Shown here one piece after another: positions 8,572 through 17,328 of a stretch of 64,000 bases of DNA. Under the pieces are notes generated by a model. The model saw nothing but the letters and a program-made list of their open reading frames with translations. It made no database searches and had not been told where the DNA came from. The stretch is from Xanthobacter oligotrophicus (GTDB lineage Bacteria > Pseudomonadota > Alphaproteobacteria > Rhizobiales > Xanthobacteraceae). Made by a program: the position numbers and the translations under genes. The stretch spans positions 320,543 to 384,542 of the forward strand of contig NZ_VTTL01000004.1 in assembly GCF_008364685.1 (NCBI RefSeq), read 5' to 3'. Positions within the stretch are counted from its first letter, which is position 1. Each line of letters starts with the position of its first letter.

Positions 8572-9588
8572 TCAGTAGACGCCGCCGGCGCGCTGCTGCG
8601 GGGCGGCATTGGCCGCGGGCTTGGCGGGTTTGGCGCCATCCGGCTTGGCGGATGCGGTGGCGGGCTTGGGCTTCTTGTCCTTCTGATTGGCCTGCTGCGG
8701 CTTGCCGTTGGGCAGGGCCGCCATCAGTTGGACCTTCGGCGTCTTGTCCCGGGCGATGAGCTCGGAAATGGTGCCGAACTTGTAGCCCTTGGCGATCAGC
8801 TCATCGAGGATGCGCGGCATGGCCGCCACCGTGGTGGGGTAGATGTCGTGGGACAGCACGATGGCGCCCGGCGTCACCTGCGCGATGATGGCGTCATGCA
8901 CCTTCTGGCTGTCGCGGAACTTCCAGTCGTTGGGGTCCACGGCCCAGTTGACGGTGGTGAGGCCGTACTTTTCCTCGATCATGGCCCGCAGGGTCGGCTT
9001 CATGGAGCCGTAGGGCGGGCGCAGATACATGGGCCGCTTGCCGGTGACCTGGAAAATGGCCTCGGAGGTATTGCCCAACTCCTTCTCCACCCCCGCCTGG
9101 CTGATACGCGTCAGCTGCGGGTGGCTCCAGGAGTGGTTGCCGATCTCGTGGCCCTCGTCGGAGATCATCTTCAGCACTTCCGGGTGCTTGGCCACCATGT
9201 TGCCGAGCACGAAGAAGGTGGCCTTGATGCCGCGCTCCTTCAGGATGGCGAGCAACTGGGGCGTCGTCTCCGGATTGGGACCGTCGTCGAACGTCATGGC
9301 GATGTAATTGCCATCCACGTTGAACGACTTGTAGGTGTAGTTCTTGCGCGGGGTCACGGCCGGCGCGGGGGCCGGATCCGGCGCCGGGGCGACGGCTTCA
9401 GCCTGCTGCGCGGCCTTGCCCTGCGCCCCCTTGGCCTGCCCGCCGGGGCCGTTCTGGGAGATGGACTGCGTGGTGGCAGGTCCATCGTCCCTCACGGCCT
9501 TGGCGGACGTGAGCATGGGGGAGATTGCCACGCCTGCGCCAACGGCGCTCGCGACCAGAATACCAGAGACGATCAGGAGCGGCTTCAC
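8572..9588 (-). CDS. Membrane-anchored polysaccharide deacetylase (NodB domain)
   Basis: About 338 residues: an N-terminal signal anchor, a Pro/Ala-rich linker to about residue 95, a NodB-homology deacetylase domain, and a Lys/Pro/Ala-rich C-terminal tail of about 60 residues. The domain has all five CE4 motifs: TFDDGP (catalytic Asp and metal Asp), HSWSHP (two metal histidines), RPPYGS, a DPNDW segment and the LSHDIY histidine. It should remove N-acetyl groups from a cell-envelope glycan or exported polysaccharide in the periplasm. GTG 9588 is preferred because GGGAAG lies seven bases upstream and the hydrophobic anchor begins at once; a GTG at 9633 lacks a ribosome-binding sequence. No exopolysaccharide genes are adjacent, so the substrate is open. 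Confidence 0.88.
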   Translation of the reverse strand: MKPLLIVSGILVASAVGAGVAISPMLTSAKAVRDDGPATTQSISQNGPGGQAKGAQGKAAQQAEAVAPAPDPAPAPAVTPRKNYTYKSFNVDGNYIAMTFDDGPNPETTPQLLAILKERGIKATFFVLGNMVAKHPEVLKMISDEGHEIGNHSWSHPQLTRISQAGVEKELGNTSEAIFQVTGKRPMYLRPPYGSMKPTLRAMIEEKYGLTTVNWAVDPNDWKFRDSQKVHDAIIAQVTPGAIVLSHDIYPTTVAAMPRILDELIAKGYKFGTISELIARDKTPKVQLMAALPNGKPQQANQKDKKPKPATASAKPDGAKPAKPAANAAPQQRAGGVY

Positions 9589-9760
9589 GGTGGCGGCTTC
9601 CCAGCTGTAATTTCTATCTGGGTACAGCCTCACGCGTTTTTGTGGATAAATCGTGAAGCGCAGCCGTCACAGACGTCTTTTCCTCCGCAACGGCACTTTA
9701 TTCTCGCCCGTGACGGTGCGGAATACCGGCAAGGGTACTTCGATCCGGAATGCCGTTACG

Positions 9761-10651
9761 TCAGCGCTGGAGGCCCCAGCGGCGCACCGTGCGCTGCTCC
9801 ACCGCGCGGAACAGCACTTCCACCGCAAGGCCGATGAGGATCACTGTGACCAGCCCGGCGAAGACGCGATCCGTCAGCAGCTCGTTGCGGTTGCGGTAGA
9901 TGAACCAGCCGAGCCCCCCGGCGCGGGAGGAGACACCGAACACCAGCTCCGCCGCGATCAGGGTGCGCCAGGCAAACGCCCAGGCGATCTTCAGCCCCGA
10001 CAGCAGCGAGGGCAGCGCCGCCGGAATGAGGATGAGCGCCACGTAGGACAGCCCCTTCAGCCCGTAGTTGCGGCCAACGAGGCGCTGGGTCTCCGGCACC
10101 TGCTCGAAGCCGGTGAGGGCTGCGAGGGCGAACGGCCATAGCACCGCATGCACCATCACCAGCAGCAGGCTGGCTTCCCCAAGGCCGAGCCACAGCATGG
10201 CGAGCGGCAAGAGCGCGATGGCGGGCAGGGGATTGAACATGGCGGTCAGCGTCAGCAGCACCTCTTTCAGGAACGGCACCGCGATGGCCGCCGAGACCAG
10301 CACCAAAGCCAGCGCCACCGCCAGCACATAGCCCTTGATGAGCACCGCGAGGGAGGCGAGGGCGGCGGGCAAGAGGTCGCCCTCGGAGAGCGCCGAGGCG
10401 AGCGCCGACATGGTGTCGGTGAAGGTGGGGAACAGCAGCGGATTGCTCTGCCACACCGCCGCCGTCTGCCACATGGCGGCCAGCGCCGCCAGCACCACGG
10501 CGCGACGCACCACGGTGAAGCCCCACAGCCAGCCGAGGGCGGCCCGCGGCGACAACCGCGCGGGCGCCTCGGTGCGGGGGCGGGCGGGCTCGGCGCTGCG
10601 TGCGTGCGCTGTGTCCGCCAGGCCCGAGCCGGACACGGTGGTGTCAGACAT
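9761..10651 (-). CDS. ABC transporter permease, SsuC/TauC type (cluster 1)
   Basis: A 296-residue inner-membrane permease with six predicted membrane segments and the EAA-type cytoplasmic loop (about VPETQRLVGRNYGLKG). It belongs to the SsuC/TauC/NitT family and should form the channel of an importer with the ATPase and binding protein upstream. ATG 10651 is chosen because it overlaps the ATPase stop by eight bases (ATGTCTGA), implying translational coupling; an in-frame start at 10687 lies inside the ATPase gene. Last gene of the ssuD-binding protein-ATPase-permease operon. A sulfonate substrate is inferred from the linked ssuD. Confidence 0.9.
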   Translation of the reverse strand: MSDTTVSGSGLADTAHARSAEPARPRTEAPARLSPRAALGWLWGFTVVRRAVVLAALAAMWQTAAVWQSNPLLFPTFTDTMSALASALSEGDLLPAALASLAVLIKGYVLAVALALVLVSAAIAVPFLKEVLLTLTAMFNPLPAIALLPLAMLWLGLGEASLLLVMVHAVLWPFALAALTGFEQVPETQRLVGRNYGLKGLSYVALILIPAALPSLLSGLKIAWAFAWRTLIAAELVFGVSSRAGGLGWFIYRNRNELLTDRVFAGLVTVILIGLAVEVLFRAVEQRTVRRWGLQR

Positions 10652-11486
10652 GGTGGCCTCCGTCGGCGAAGATGAGATTGTGGACATCGCGCACCACCGC
10701 CTCGAAGGCCGGGGTGCCGCGCGCCGAGATGCCGAAGGCGGCGGTGTCGAAGGTGGCGAGGGTGCGGCCCGGATGGGCGGCGAGCAGGTGCAGGCGCGTG
10801 CCGATGAGCACCGCCTCGTCGATGGCGTGGGTGACGAAGACCAGGGTGAAGCCCTGTTCCTCGGCCAGCGCCAGCAGGTCGTCCTGCAAGGTGCGGCGGG
10901 TGAGGGCGTCGAGCGCCGCGAACGGCTCGTCCATCAGCAGCACGTCCGGGTCGGTGGCCAGCGCGCGGGCGATGGCGGCGCGCTGCTTCATGCCGCCGGA
11001 CAGGGTGTGCGGATAGGCGTCCAGCGCCCGGGCGAGGCCCACCTTCACCAGCGCCGCCTCGGCCCGGGCGTGGGCCTCCTTCTGCGACATCTTGCGGGCG
11101 ACGCGCAGGGGGAAGGCCACGTTGTCGCGCACGCTCTTCCAGGGCAGCAGCTGGTCGAATTCCTGGAACACCACGATGCGGTCCGGCCCCGGCCCGGTGA
11201 TGGCCTTGCCGCGGATCTCGACCGTTCCCGCCGCCGGCTTCAGGAAGCCGGCCAGCGCCTTGAGGATGGAGGACTTGCCGCAGCCCGAGGGGCCGAGCAG
11301 CACCAGCCGCTCGCCCGACGCCACCGAAAAGCTCACGTCCTCCACTGCCCGGTGGCGCCCCTTGGCGCCGGCATAGTCGAGGGTGAGGCCGCGCGCCTGA
11401 AGCACGGGGGTGGCCTGCGCCGCAGCCGGTGCCGACACGGGGTGGAGCTGCTGGGCGCCGTCAAGGCGGGCGACGGTGGCGGTCAT
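10644..11486 (-). CDS. ABC transporter ATPase, SsuB/TauB type (cluster 1)
   Basis: A 280-residue ATP-binding subunit with Walker A GPSGCGKSS, Q-loop VVFQEFDQLLPW, signature LSGGMKQR and Walker B VLLMDEP followed by the ALD D-loop. An extra ~28-residue polar N-terminus precedes the domain. It energises import through the cluster-1 permease and lies ten bases after the binding-protein gene in the same operon. Unlike the other two ATPases in the region, the C-terminal portion is extended, ending in a short His/Asp-rich tail. Confidence 0.92.
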   Translation of the reverse strand: MTATVARLDGAQQLHPVSAPAAAQATPVLQARGLTLDYAGAKGRHRAVEDVSFSVASGERLVLLGPSGCGKSSILKALAGFLKPAAGTVEIRGKAITGPGPDRIVVFQEFDQLLPWKSVRDNVAFPLRVARKMSQKEAHARAEAALVKVGLARALDAYPHTLSGGMKQRAAIARALATDPDVLLMDEPFAALDALTRRTLQDDLLALAEEQGFTLVFVTHAIDEAVLIGTRLHLLAAHPGRTLATFDTAAFGISARGTPAFEAVVRDVHNLIFADGGHHV

Positions 11487-11496
11487 GGCTGCGCCC

Positions 11497-12540
11497 TCAG
11501 CTGCCGGAGGCCGAATGCAGCTCTTCGAAGGTGAATTCCTTCCAGCTGGCGGGCTTGTTCTTGATGGCGCCGATCCGGTTCATGAAATCGGCGAACTTGA
11601 TGGTGCCGAGGGGCACCAGCGTATAGGTCACCTCGGGATCCGATAGCACTTCCGCGATGAAGGCGGGATCAAGCTTGGACTGCTCCACCTTCACATAGAT
11701 CTCGGCGGCTTCCTTCTTGTTCTCGTCCACCCATTTGGTGGCCTCGGCGAAGGCGTCCTGGAACGCCTTGTAGGTCTTGGGGTTCTCCTGGCGGAACTTC
11801 ACCGTGGTGTAGGCCACCGTGGGCGTCGCCGGACCGCCCAGGATGTCGTAGGAGGAGAACACCTTGTGCACCTTGGGGTCCTTGAGCGCCTGGTTCTGGA
11901 ACGGCGGGTTGGACAGGTGGGAGGTGATCTCGGTGCCGCCGGCGATCAGGGCGGCGGTGGCGTCCGGGTGGGGCAGGGTGACCATCAGCGGGTCGAGCTT
12001 CTTGGCATTGCCGGGGCCGAAGGCCTGCTCCGCCGCCATCTGCAGGATGCGCGCCTGCACCGACACGCCCGCCGCCGGCGTCGCGATCTTGTCCTTCTCG
12101 GTGAAGTCCTTGATGGTCTTCACGTTCGGGTTGTTGGTGAGCAGGAAGTTGGGCTGGGCCCCGAAGGCGCCGACGATCTTCACCTCCTGCGCCGTGCCGC
12201 GGGTCTTGTCCCAGATGGTGAGGAACGGCCCGATGCCGGCGGAGGCGATGTCGATGCTGCCGGAGAGCAGCGCATCATTCACCGCGCCGCCGCCGGAGAG
12301 GCGGATCCACTCCACCTTGATGTCGATGCCCAGTGCCTTGCCGTGCTTCTCGATGAGGCCCTTCTCGCGCAGCACGTGGAACGGCGTGTAGAGGGTGCCG
12401 AACTGCTGGGCGATGCGCAGCACGCCTTCCGCGCGTGCCGGCACGGCGGCGAAGGCTGCGGACAGCACCACGCCGGCGGCGGCGAGGCGGGCGAAGGTGC
12501 GGCGGGTGAGCGGACTGCGGGTGAAAGTGCGGGTGGTCAT
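11497..12540 (-). CDS. Periplasmic binding protein, SsuA/TauA type (cluster 1)
   Basis: A 347-residue NitT/TauT-family substrate-binding protein. The N-terminus has a basic region with a double arginine (TRRTF) and a hydrophobic stretch ending AVPARA, giving cleavage after about residue 38. The mature start, VLRIAQQFGTLYTPFHVLREKGL, is typical of aliphatic sulfonate/nitrate-type binding proteins. ATG 12540 has GGAG six bases upstream, while the in-frame ATG at 12546 touches the GGAG, so 12540 is preferred. It follows ssuD by about 17 bases and should deliver the SsuD substrate, an alkanesulfonate or a related compound. Confidence 0.9.
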   Translation of the reverse strand: MTTRTFTRSPLTRRTFARLAAAGVVLSAAFAAVPARAEGVLRIAQQFGTLYTPFHVLREKGLIEKHGKALGIDIKVEWIRLSGGGAVNDALLSGSIDIASAGIGPFLTIWDKTRGTAQEVKIVGAFGAQPNFLLTNNPNVKTIKDFTEKDKIATPAAGVSVQARILQMAAEQAFGPGNAKKLDPLMVTLPHPDATAALIAGGTEITSHLSNPPFQNQALKDPKVHKVFSSYDILGGPATPTVAYTTVKFRQENPKTYKAFQDAFAEATKWVDENKKEAAEIYVKVEQSKLDPAFIAEVLSDPEVTYTLVPLGTIKFADFMNRIGAIKNKPASWKEFTFEELHSASGS

Positions 12541-12557
12541 CTTCATCTCCTCGAGGC

Positions 12558-13730
12558 TCAGGACACGGCGGCGCGACGCCGCTCCGCGCGGTGGGAGCCC
12601 ACGGCGAACTCATTGACGATATTGTCGGAAACCTTGCGGCGGCGACCGTCGATGCCAAGCTCGGGGAACAGCAGCTCGGCGACGCGATAGGCCTCTTCCA
12701 GGTGCGGATAGCCCGAGCCGATGAAGGTCTCGATGCCGATCTCCTGATATTCGCGGATGCGGGCGGCGACGCTCTTGGGGTCGCCCACCAGCGCGGTGCC
12801 GGCGCCGCGCCGCACCAGGCCGATGCCGGCCCACAGGTTGGGCGCGATCTCCAGCTTGTTGCGATCGCCGGGCTGCAGCGCGGCCATGCGCGCCTGCCCC
12901 ACAGAATCCATCTCCACCTTGAAGCGCTGCTGCGCGCTTTCGATCTGCTCGTCGGAGACCTGGGAAATCAGCCTGTCGGCGGCGGCCCAGGCCTCGGCCT
13001 CGGTCTCGCGCACGATGAAATGGATGCGCAGGCCGAACTTCAGCGTGCGCCCGCGCCGGGCGGCGCGCGCCTGCACGTCGGCGAGCTTGTCTTTCAGCAC
13101 ATGGGGCGGCTCGCCCCAGGAGAGGTAGACGCTGGTGTGCTCGGCCGCCACCTCGTGCCCGGCTTCCGATGAGCCGCCGAACCACAGGGGCGGGTGGGGC
13201 TGCTGCACCACCGGGAAGTCCAGCCGGCCGTGCTCCACCCGATAATAGGGGCCGGTATGGTCCACGACCTTGCCGGCCACCAGATCGCGCCAGATGGAGA
13301 GGAATTCGTCGGCCTGGGCGTAGCGGGCGTCATGGTCGAGGAAGATGCCGTCGGCGGCGAGTTCCGGCGGATTGCCGCCCACCACCACGTTAAGCAGGAG
13401 CCGCCCGTCGCTGAGCCGGTCGAGAGCCGTCGCCTGCCGCGCGGCAAACGCCGGGGTGGTGACGCCGGGGCGCAGCGCCACCAGGAATTTCAGCCGCTCG
13501 GTGGCGGTGGCAAGGCCGGCGGCGGTGATCCAGCTGTCCTCGCAGCTCTGGCCGGTGGGCAGGAGCACGCCCTTGAAGCCGAGCCGGTCCACCGCCTGCG
13601 CCACCTCCCGGAAATAGGCGAATTCCGGCGGGCGCTGCCGCGTCTCCGACCCCAGATAGGCGCCGTCGCCGTGGGTGGGGATGAACCAGAAGATGTCCGG
13701 GCTCTGCGCGGCGGGGGTGGGATGACTCAT
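12558..13730 (-). CDS. ssuD: FMNH2-dependent alkanesulfonate monooxygenase SsuD
   Basis: A 390-residue luciferase-like monooxygenase that splits alkanesulfonates to aldehyde and sulfite, using reduced FMN and oxygen in the cytoplasm. It matches SsuD along its length: [11 protein letters not shown] at the start, [10 protein letters not shown] with the conserved active-site cysteine (Cys63), LNVVVGGNP, and the C-terminal loop [17 protein letters not shown] 13730 is favoured since GGAG is six bases upstream; the ATG at 13745 has its purine-rich sequence too close. The flavin reductase SsuE that must supply FMNH2 is not in the window. First gene of a four-gene operon whose promoter carries a perfect palindrome. 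Confidence 0.94.
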   Translation of the reverse strand: MSHPTPAAQSPDIFWFIPTHGDGAYLGSETRQRPPEFAYFREVAQAVDRLGFKGVLLPTGQSCEDSWITAAGLATATERLKFLVALRPGVTTPAFAARQATALDRLSDGRLLLNVVVGGNPPELAADGIFLDHDARYAQADEFLSIWRDLVAGKVVDHTGPYYRVEHGRLDFPVVQQPHPPLWFGGSSEAGHEVAAEHTSVYLSWGEPPHVLKDKLADVQARAARRGRTLKFGLRIHFIVRETEAEAWAAADRLISQVSDEQIESAQQRFKVEMDSVGQARMAALQPGDRNKLEIAPNLWAGIGLVRRGAGTALVGDPKSVAARIREYQEIGIETFIGSGYPHLEEAYRVAELLFPELGIDGRRRKVSDNIVNEFAVGSHRAERRRAAVS

Positions 13731-13765
13731 GGGAAGCTCCGTCATTTCCCTGAAAATGACGGGTA

Positions 13766-13795
13766 ATTATGCATAATGTCAATAGAACTTGTTAA
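13766..13795 (-). promoter_or_regulatory. ssuD promoter with overlapping palindrome
   Basis: On the minus strand TTAACA (13790-13795) and CATAAT (13766-13771) are separated by 18 bases, a good sigma-70 pair. The 12-bp perfect palindrome ATTATGCATAAT (13766-13777) covers the -10 element and could be an operator. A TTGACA at 13777-13782 offers an alternative -35. Confidence 0.5.
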
Positions 13796-13843
13796 ATCAG
13801 GTGTGAGCCGTGCCGTCGCAGCCGTTTGCAGGCGCACGGGCGT

Positions 13844-14299
13844 TCAGGATGCAGGGTTTCTGCCGGCCGCGCGCAGGGCGTCGCGCAGCTTGTCGGCCTC
13901 TTCGCAGCCCTTCGGGTAGCAGAGCAGGCGGATCAGCTCGAGGTTCTTCTCGGCCTTCTTGAAGTCGCCGATCGCGATGAAAAGCTCGCCCTGATATTCC
14001 AGCGCCGGGCGATGGGCGGGATCGTAGTAGAGGGCTTCCTTGTACCAGCGCGCCGCCTCGTCGTAGCGCTTCAGGTTGCGGTTGGCGAAGGCGATGAGAT
14101 TGTAGAGATCGGCATGGCGCACCGTGGCCGTCAGCGGCATCAACAGCGCCAGCGCCCGCTCATAATCCCCGGCATAGATGGCCGCCCGGCTCTGCGAGAG
14201 GTCGGGCAGGTCGGTGGAGGGGGCGGTGTCCATGGCGGCGGCCGGCAGGGCGGCAAGCAGCATGGCGGCGAATGCGGCACTTCGGAGGGCGGCGCCCAT
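13844..14299 (-). CDS. Small secreted TPR protein at the end of ABC cluster 2
   Basis: A 151-residue protein with a signal peptide (hydrophobic stretch ending AALPAAA) and two to three tetratricopeptide units: DYERALALLMPL, YDEAARWYKEALYYDPAHRPAL and DFKKAEKNLELI. Two cysteines close together (CYPKGC) follow and may form a disulfide in the periplasm. The ATG overlaps the ATPase stop as TGATG, so it is translationally coupled to the transporter. A TPR lipoprotein-like partner is not a standard part of SsuABC; it may help assembly or interact with the binding protein, but this is only inferred from coupling. Confidence 0.75.
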   Translation of the reverse strand: MGAALRSAAFAAMLLAALPAAAMDTAPSTDLPDLSQSRAAIYAGDYERALALLMPLTATVRHADLYNLIAFANRNLKRYDEAARWYKEALYYDPAHRPALEYQGELFIAIGDFKKAEKNLELIRLLCYPKGCEEADKLRDALRAAGRNPAS

Positions 14300-15081
14300 C
14301 ACGCCGCGTCCCGCCGGGAGCCGCCATCCTCGCCCATGGCGGCGAGGATGCGCCGCTTCAGCGCGACGAATTCGCCATCCGCCCGGTCGCGGGGGAAGGG
14401 CAGGTCGATGGTGAGGTCCTCCACCACGCGGCCGGGATTGGCGCTCATCACCACCACCCGGTGGCTGAGATAGACCGCCTCCTCCACGTCGTGGGTGACG
14501 AGGATCATGGTGGTGCCCTCGGTCTCCCAGATGCGCTGGATCTCGGCCTGCAGATGCACGCGGGTGAGGGCGTCGAGCGCGCCCAGAGGCTCGTCGAGCA
14601 GCAGGATTTCCGGCCGGCTGGCGAGGCCGCGGGCGATCGCGCCGCGCTGGGCCATGCCGCCGGACAATTCATGCGGATAGGCCTTCTGGAAGCCGGAAAG
14701 GCCCACGAGGGCGATATGCTCGGCCACCGCCTCGGCCTTCTCCTTCTGGCTCCAGCCGGAATTCTCGAGGCTGAGGCCGATGTTCTGCTCCAGCGTCAGC
14801 CAGGGCAGGAGGCGGTGGTCCTGGAACACGATGCCCCGCGTGAGCGAGGTGCCGGTGATGCGCCGGCCGTTGAGCAGGATGTCGCCGCGATAATCCTCGT
14901 CCAGCCCCACCACGAGGCGCAGCAGGGTGGATTTCCCGCACCCGCTCGGCCCCACGATGGTGACGAAGGCGCCGGGTTCCACGTCGAAGCTCACATGGGA
15001 GAGCACGTTGACGAGGGGCCGGCCGGGCAGGGCATAGGTCTTCGACACGTTGCGGAATTCAAGATGTCCGGGGGTGGCCAT
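14299..15081 (-). CDS. ABC transporter ATPase, SsuB/TauB type (cluster 2)
   Basis: A 260-residue ATPase with Walker A GPSGCGKSTL, Q-loop IVFQDHRLLPW, signature LSGGMAQR and Walker B ILLLDEPLGALDALT. Full-length for the TauB/SsuB family. It follows the permease by about 24 bases and its stop overlaps the ATG of the TPR gene. Together with the permease and binding protein upstream it forms a second importer for an oxyanion-like organosulfur compound; no monooxygenase is in this particular operon. Confidence 0.92.
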   Translation of the reverse strand: MATPGHLEFRNVSKTYALPGRPLVNVLSHVSFDVEPGAFVTIVGPSGCGKSTLLRLVVGLDEDYRGDILLNGRRITGTSLTRGIVFQDHRLLPWLTLEQNIGLSLENSGWSQKEKAEAVAEHIALVGLSGFQKAYPHELSGGMAQRGAIARGLASRPEILLLDEPLGALDALTRVHLQAEIQRIWETEGTTMILVTHDVEEAVYLSHRVVVMSANPGRVVEDLTIDLPFPRDRADGEFVALKRRILAAMGEDGGSRRDAA

Positions 15082-15105
15082 GGTCTGGCTCCTAAGGTTC
15101 TGGGG

Positions 15106-15957
15106 TCAGCCGTCGTAGCCCTGCTTCCACTTCAGCACCCGCTTCTGGGCGATATACATGGAGCGGTCGATGGCGAAGCCCACGAGGCCGATGATGACCA
15201 TGCACACCAGCAACTGGTCGGTGAGCAGCAGGCCTTGCGCGCGGAAGATGAGGAAGCCGAGGCCCTCGAGGCCCGAAAGGCCTTCCGCCACCACCACCAG
15301 CGCCCAGGCAAGGCCCGCCGCGTAGCGCAGCGAGACCATGATAGAGGGCATGGCGGCGGGCACGATCACCTTGCGCACCAGCTGCCAGCGGGTGAGGGTG
15401 AGGACCTTGGCCAGTTCGATATAGTTCTTCTCCACGTTGCGGATGCCCTGCAGCGTATTCAGGAACACCGGGAAGAACACCGACTTGGCGATGACCAGTA
15501 CCTTTGCGGGGGCGCCGATGCCGAGCCACAGCACGATCAGCGGCAGCCAGGCGATGCCGGGAATGTGGCGGATGGTGTCGAAGGTGGGCCCGAAGAACTG
15601 CTCCACCTTGCGCGAGAGCCCGGCCGCGATGCCGAGGATGATCGCCGCCACCGAGCCGTAGAGGAAAGCCTGCCCCACAATATTGATGGAGGCGAGGAAG
15701 TCGAAGGCCAGATGCTGCTTGGTCAGCATCTTCCAGAACGCTGTCACCACGGTGACCGGCGCCGGCAGGAAGACCGGATCGATCCACTTGTTGGCCGCCG
15801 CGGTCTGCCACAGCACCAGAATGGCGAAGGGCAGGATGAAGCCGATGAAATTGGGCCGCCGCGCGCCGAACAGGCCACCGGCGAACCGCGGCGCCGGGCG
15901 ATCGACCGTGCCGGCCTCGACCGCCGCGGCTTCGATGGTCTCCGATGTATTGGCCAT
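15106..15957 (-). CDS. ABC transporter permease, SsuC/TauC type (cluster 2)
   Basis: A 283-residue permease with about six membrane segments and an EAA loop near NYIELAKVLTLTRWQLVRKV. The family is the taurine/sulfonate/nitrate permease group. ATG 15957 is chosen because it gives the usual length; a TTG at 15981 is possible and neither has a clear ribosome-binding sequence. It lies about 70 bases downstream of the binding-protein gene and 24 bases ahead of the ATPase gene, giving the order binding protein-permease-ATPase-TPR. Confidence 0.9.
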   Translation of the reverse strand: MANTSETIEAAAVEAGTVDRPAPRFAGGLFGARRPNFIGFILPFAILVLWQTAAANKWIDPVFLPAPVTVVTAFWKMLTKQHLAFDFLASINIVGQAFLYGSVAAIILGIAAGLSRKVEQFFGPTFDTIRHIPGIAWLPLIVLWLGIGAPAKVLVIAKSVFFPVFLNTLQGIRNVEKNYIELAKVLTLTRWQLVRKVIVPAAMPSIMVSLRYAAGLAWALVVVAEGLSGLEGLGFLIFRAQGLLLTDQLLVCMVIIGLVGFAIDRSMYIAQKRVLKWKQGYDG

Positions 15958-16027
15958 GTGCTGAATGTCCGGATCGCGCAAATATCTTCAAGGAAGAGCG
16001 CCGGGAGCGTGTCCCGGCGCCGTTTCG

Positions 16028-17116
16028 TCAGTTGTAGATGGAGTACTGGCCGCCCACGAAGAAGCGCCCGTCGATGAAGGCGTCGATCTGGGCGCTGGTC
16101 AGGCCGCGCTCGGCGAGGATGTCGTCGCCGTTTTCCACGTACCAGGCCTGGAAGGTCTTGATGGCGGTGCGGGCGCGGTCGGCATTGGGCTCGCCGGCCA
16201 TGAATTCCCACTCACCCGCGTGGGTGATCTGGAACTTGGCCACTTCCAGCGGCACGCGGGTCTTGTCGGCGACGATCTCGGCCGCCTCGTCCACGTGGTC
16301 GGAGGCCCATTCGCGGGTGCGCTCGCGGGCGGCCAGGAAGGCTTTGACCACCTGCGGATACTTGTTCACGAAATCGCGGCGGGCAAAGTAGGTGACGCGG
16401 CCGGCGTTGTTCACATAGACGCCGTCGTCGGGCGAGCGGCCCACCACCTTGAGCTTGCCGGAGAGCCACGCGCCGGCGAAGGCGCCGGCGGCCAGATGCG
16501 CCGTGGTGGCGTCCGTCGCGCCCGAGAGCACGGAAGAGATGGCCACCGCCGCATTGTCGATGGAGGTGTAGCGGATGCGGCCCGGCTTGTCGCGCGAATC
16601 GAAGGGCAGGCCGGCCTTGGTGGTCACTTCGAACGGCGAGGACCAGTAGCAGGAGATGCGGCTCGATCCGAACTTCTTGCCGTCGAGGTCGGCCACCGAA
16701 TTGATCTTGTCGTTGTCGGCGCGGGCGAGGATGGGCGCGCGGTAGCGGTTGGAGGGCTCGGACGCCCAGATGATGACGCCGTCGAGGCCGTTGGCCCGGT
16801 GGACGGTGGCCGGATAGATCATGCGCTGGGCGATGGCGATGGCCCCGCCGTTCACCGCCGCCGCCTCGGCGCCGAGCAGGTCGGCCGCGCCTGAGGCGAT
16901 GAGGTTCACCTTGGTGGTGCCGATCTTGTCGAAGGCGTCTTTGAAGAAACCCTTCTCCTGCGCGATCACGGTCCAGGGCGTGAGCTGGAGATTGATGGAG
17001 GGCAGCACCTCCTCGGCGCGCGCCGGGGTGAGGGTCGGTGCGGCGAGGGTCAGGGCCAGGGCTGCGGCGAGGAGGCCGGGCCGGACGGCGCGGGCATGGG
17101 AGGGCTGGTGGGGCAT
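16028..17116 (-). CDS. Periplasmic binding protein of ABC cluster 2
   Basis: A 362-residue binding protein with a long signal peptide (AALALTLAAPTLTPARA, cleavage before EEV). The mature part, VLPSINLQLTPWTVIAQEKGFF, belongs to the NitT/TauT superfamily but is more divergent from SsuA than the other two in the region. It lacks the usual glycine-rich ligand loop (SGSADLGF-like), having IASGAADLLGAEAAAV instead, so its ligand may differ. ATG 17116 is preferred because it starts the signal peptide; an in-frame upstream start at 17167 would lie beyond the likely transcription start. A well-spaced promoter lies upstream. Confidence 0.85.
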   Translation of the reverse strand: MPHQPSHARAVRPGLLAAALALTLAAPTLTPARAEEVLPSINLQLTPWTVIAQEKGFFKDAFDKIGTTKVNLIASGAADLLGAEAAAVNGGAIAIAQRMIYPATVHRANGLDGVIIWASEPSNRYRAPILARADNDKINSVADLDGKKFGSSRISCYWSSPFEVTTKAGLPFDSRDKPGRIRYTSIDNAAVAISSVLSGATDATTAHLAAGAFAGAWLSGKLKVVGRSPDDGVYVNNAGRVTYFARRDFVNKYPQVVKAFLAARERTREWASDHVDEAAEIVADKTRVPLEVAKFQITHAGEWEFMAGEPNADRARTAIKTFQAWYVENGDDILAERGLTSAQIDAFIDGRFFVGGQYSIYN

Positions 17117-17185
17117 GAGCGTCTCTCGGGGATGAAATGAGGCGGGCAGGCCAAGAATGGCTTGCAATGTACATATAATCGACAG

Positions 17186-17216
17186 ATTTTATATAAAATA
17201 GCAATCCGGCTTTCAA
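17186..17216 (-). promoter_or_regulatory. Promoter of ABC cluster 2 with AT palindrome
   Basis: On the minus strand TTGAAA (17211-17216) and TATAAA (17188-17193) are separated by exactly 17 bases, a near-consensus sigma-70 promoter. The 14-bp perfect palindrome ATTTTATATAAAAT (17186-17199) covers the -10. A similar AT palindrome lies before the plus-strand monooxygenase operon at 19302-19313. Confidence 0.65.
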
Positions 17217-17328
17217 GCCCTCCACCGCCCCTGCGTCCATTCTGGCGCCGGGGCGGTGGACGGGGCGGGGAGGCGGTCCGCAATCTCTTCTGTCGCTTCG
17301 CGAATTTTCGCTTCGGGTGCCCGTGCTC

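Noticed and set aside
14272-16077. 601-codon plus-strand open frame
   Set aside because: Antisense to the ABC cluster 2 genes, which have clear family motifs.
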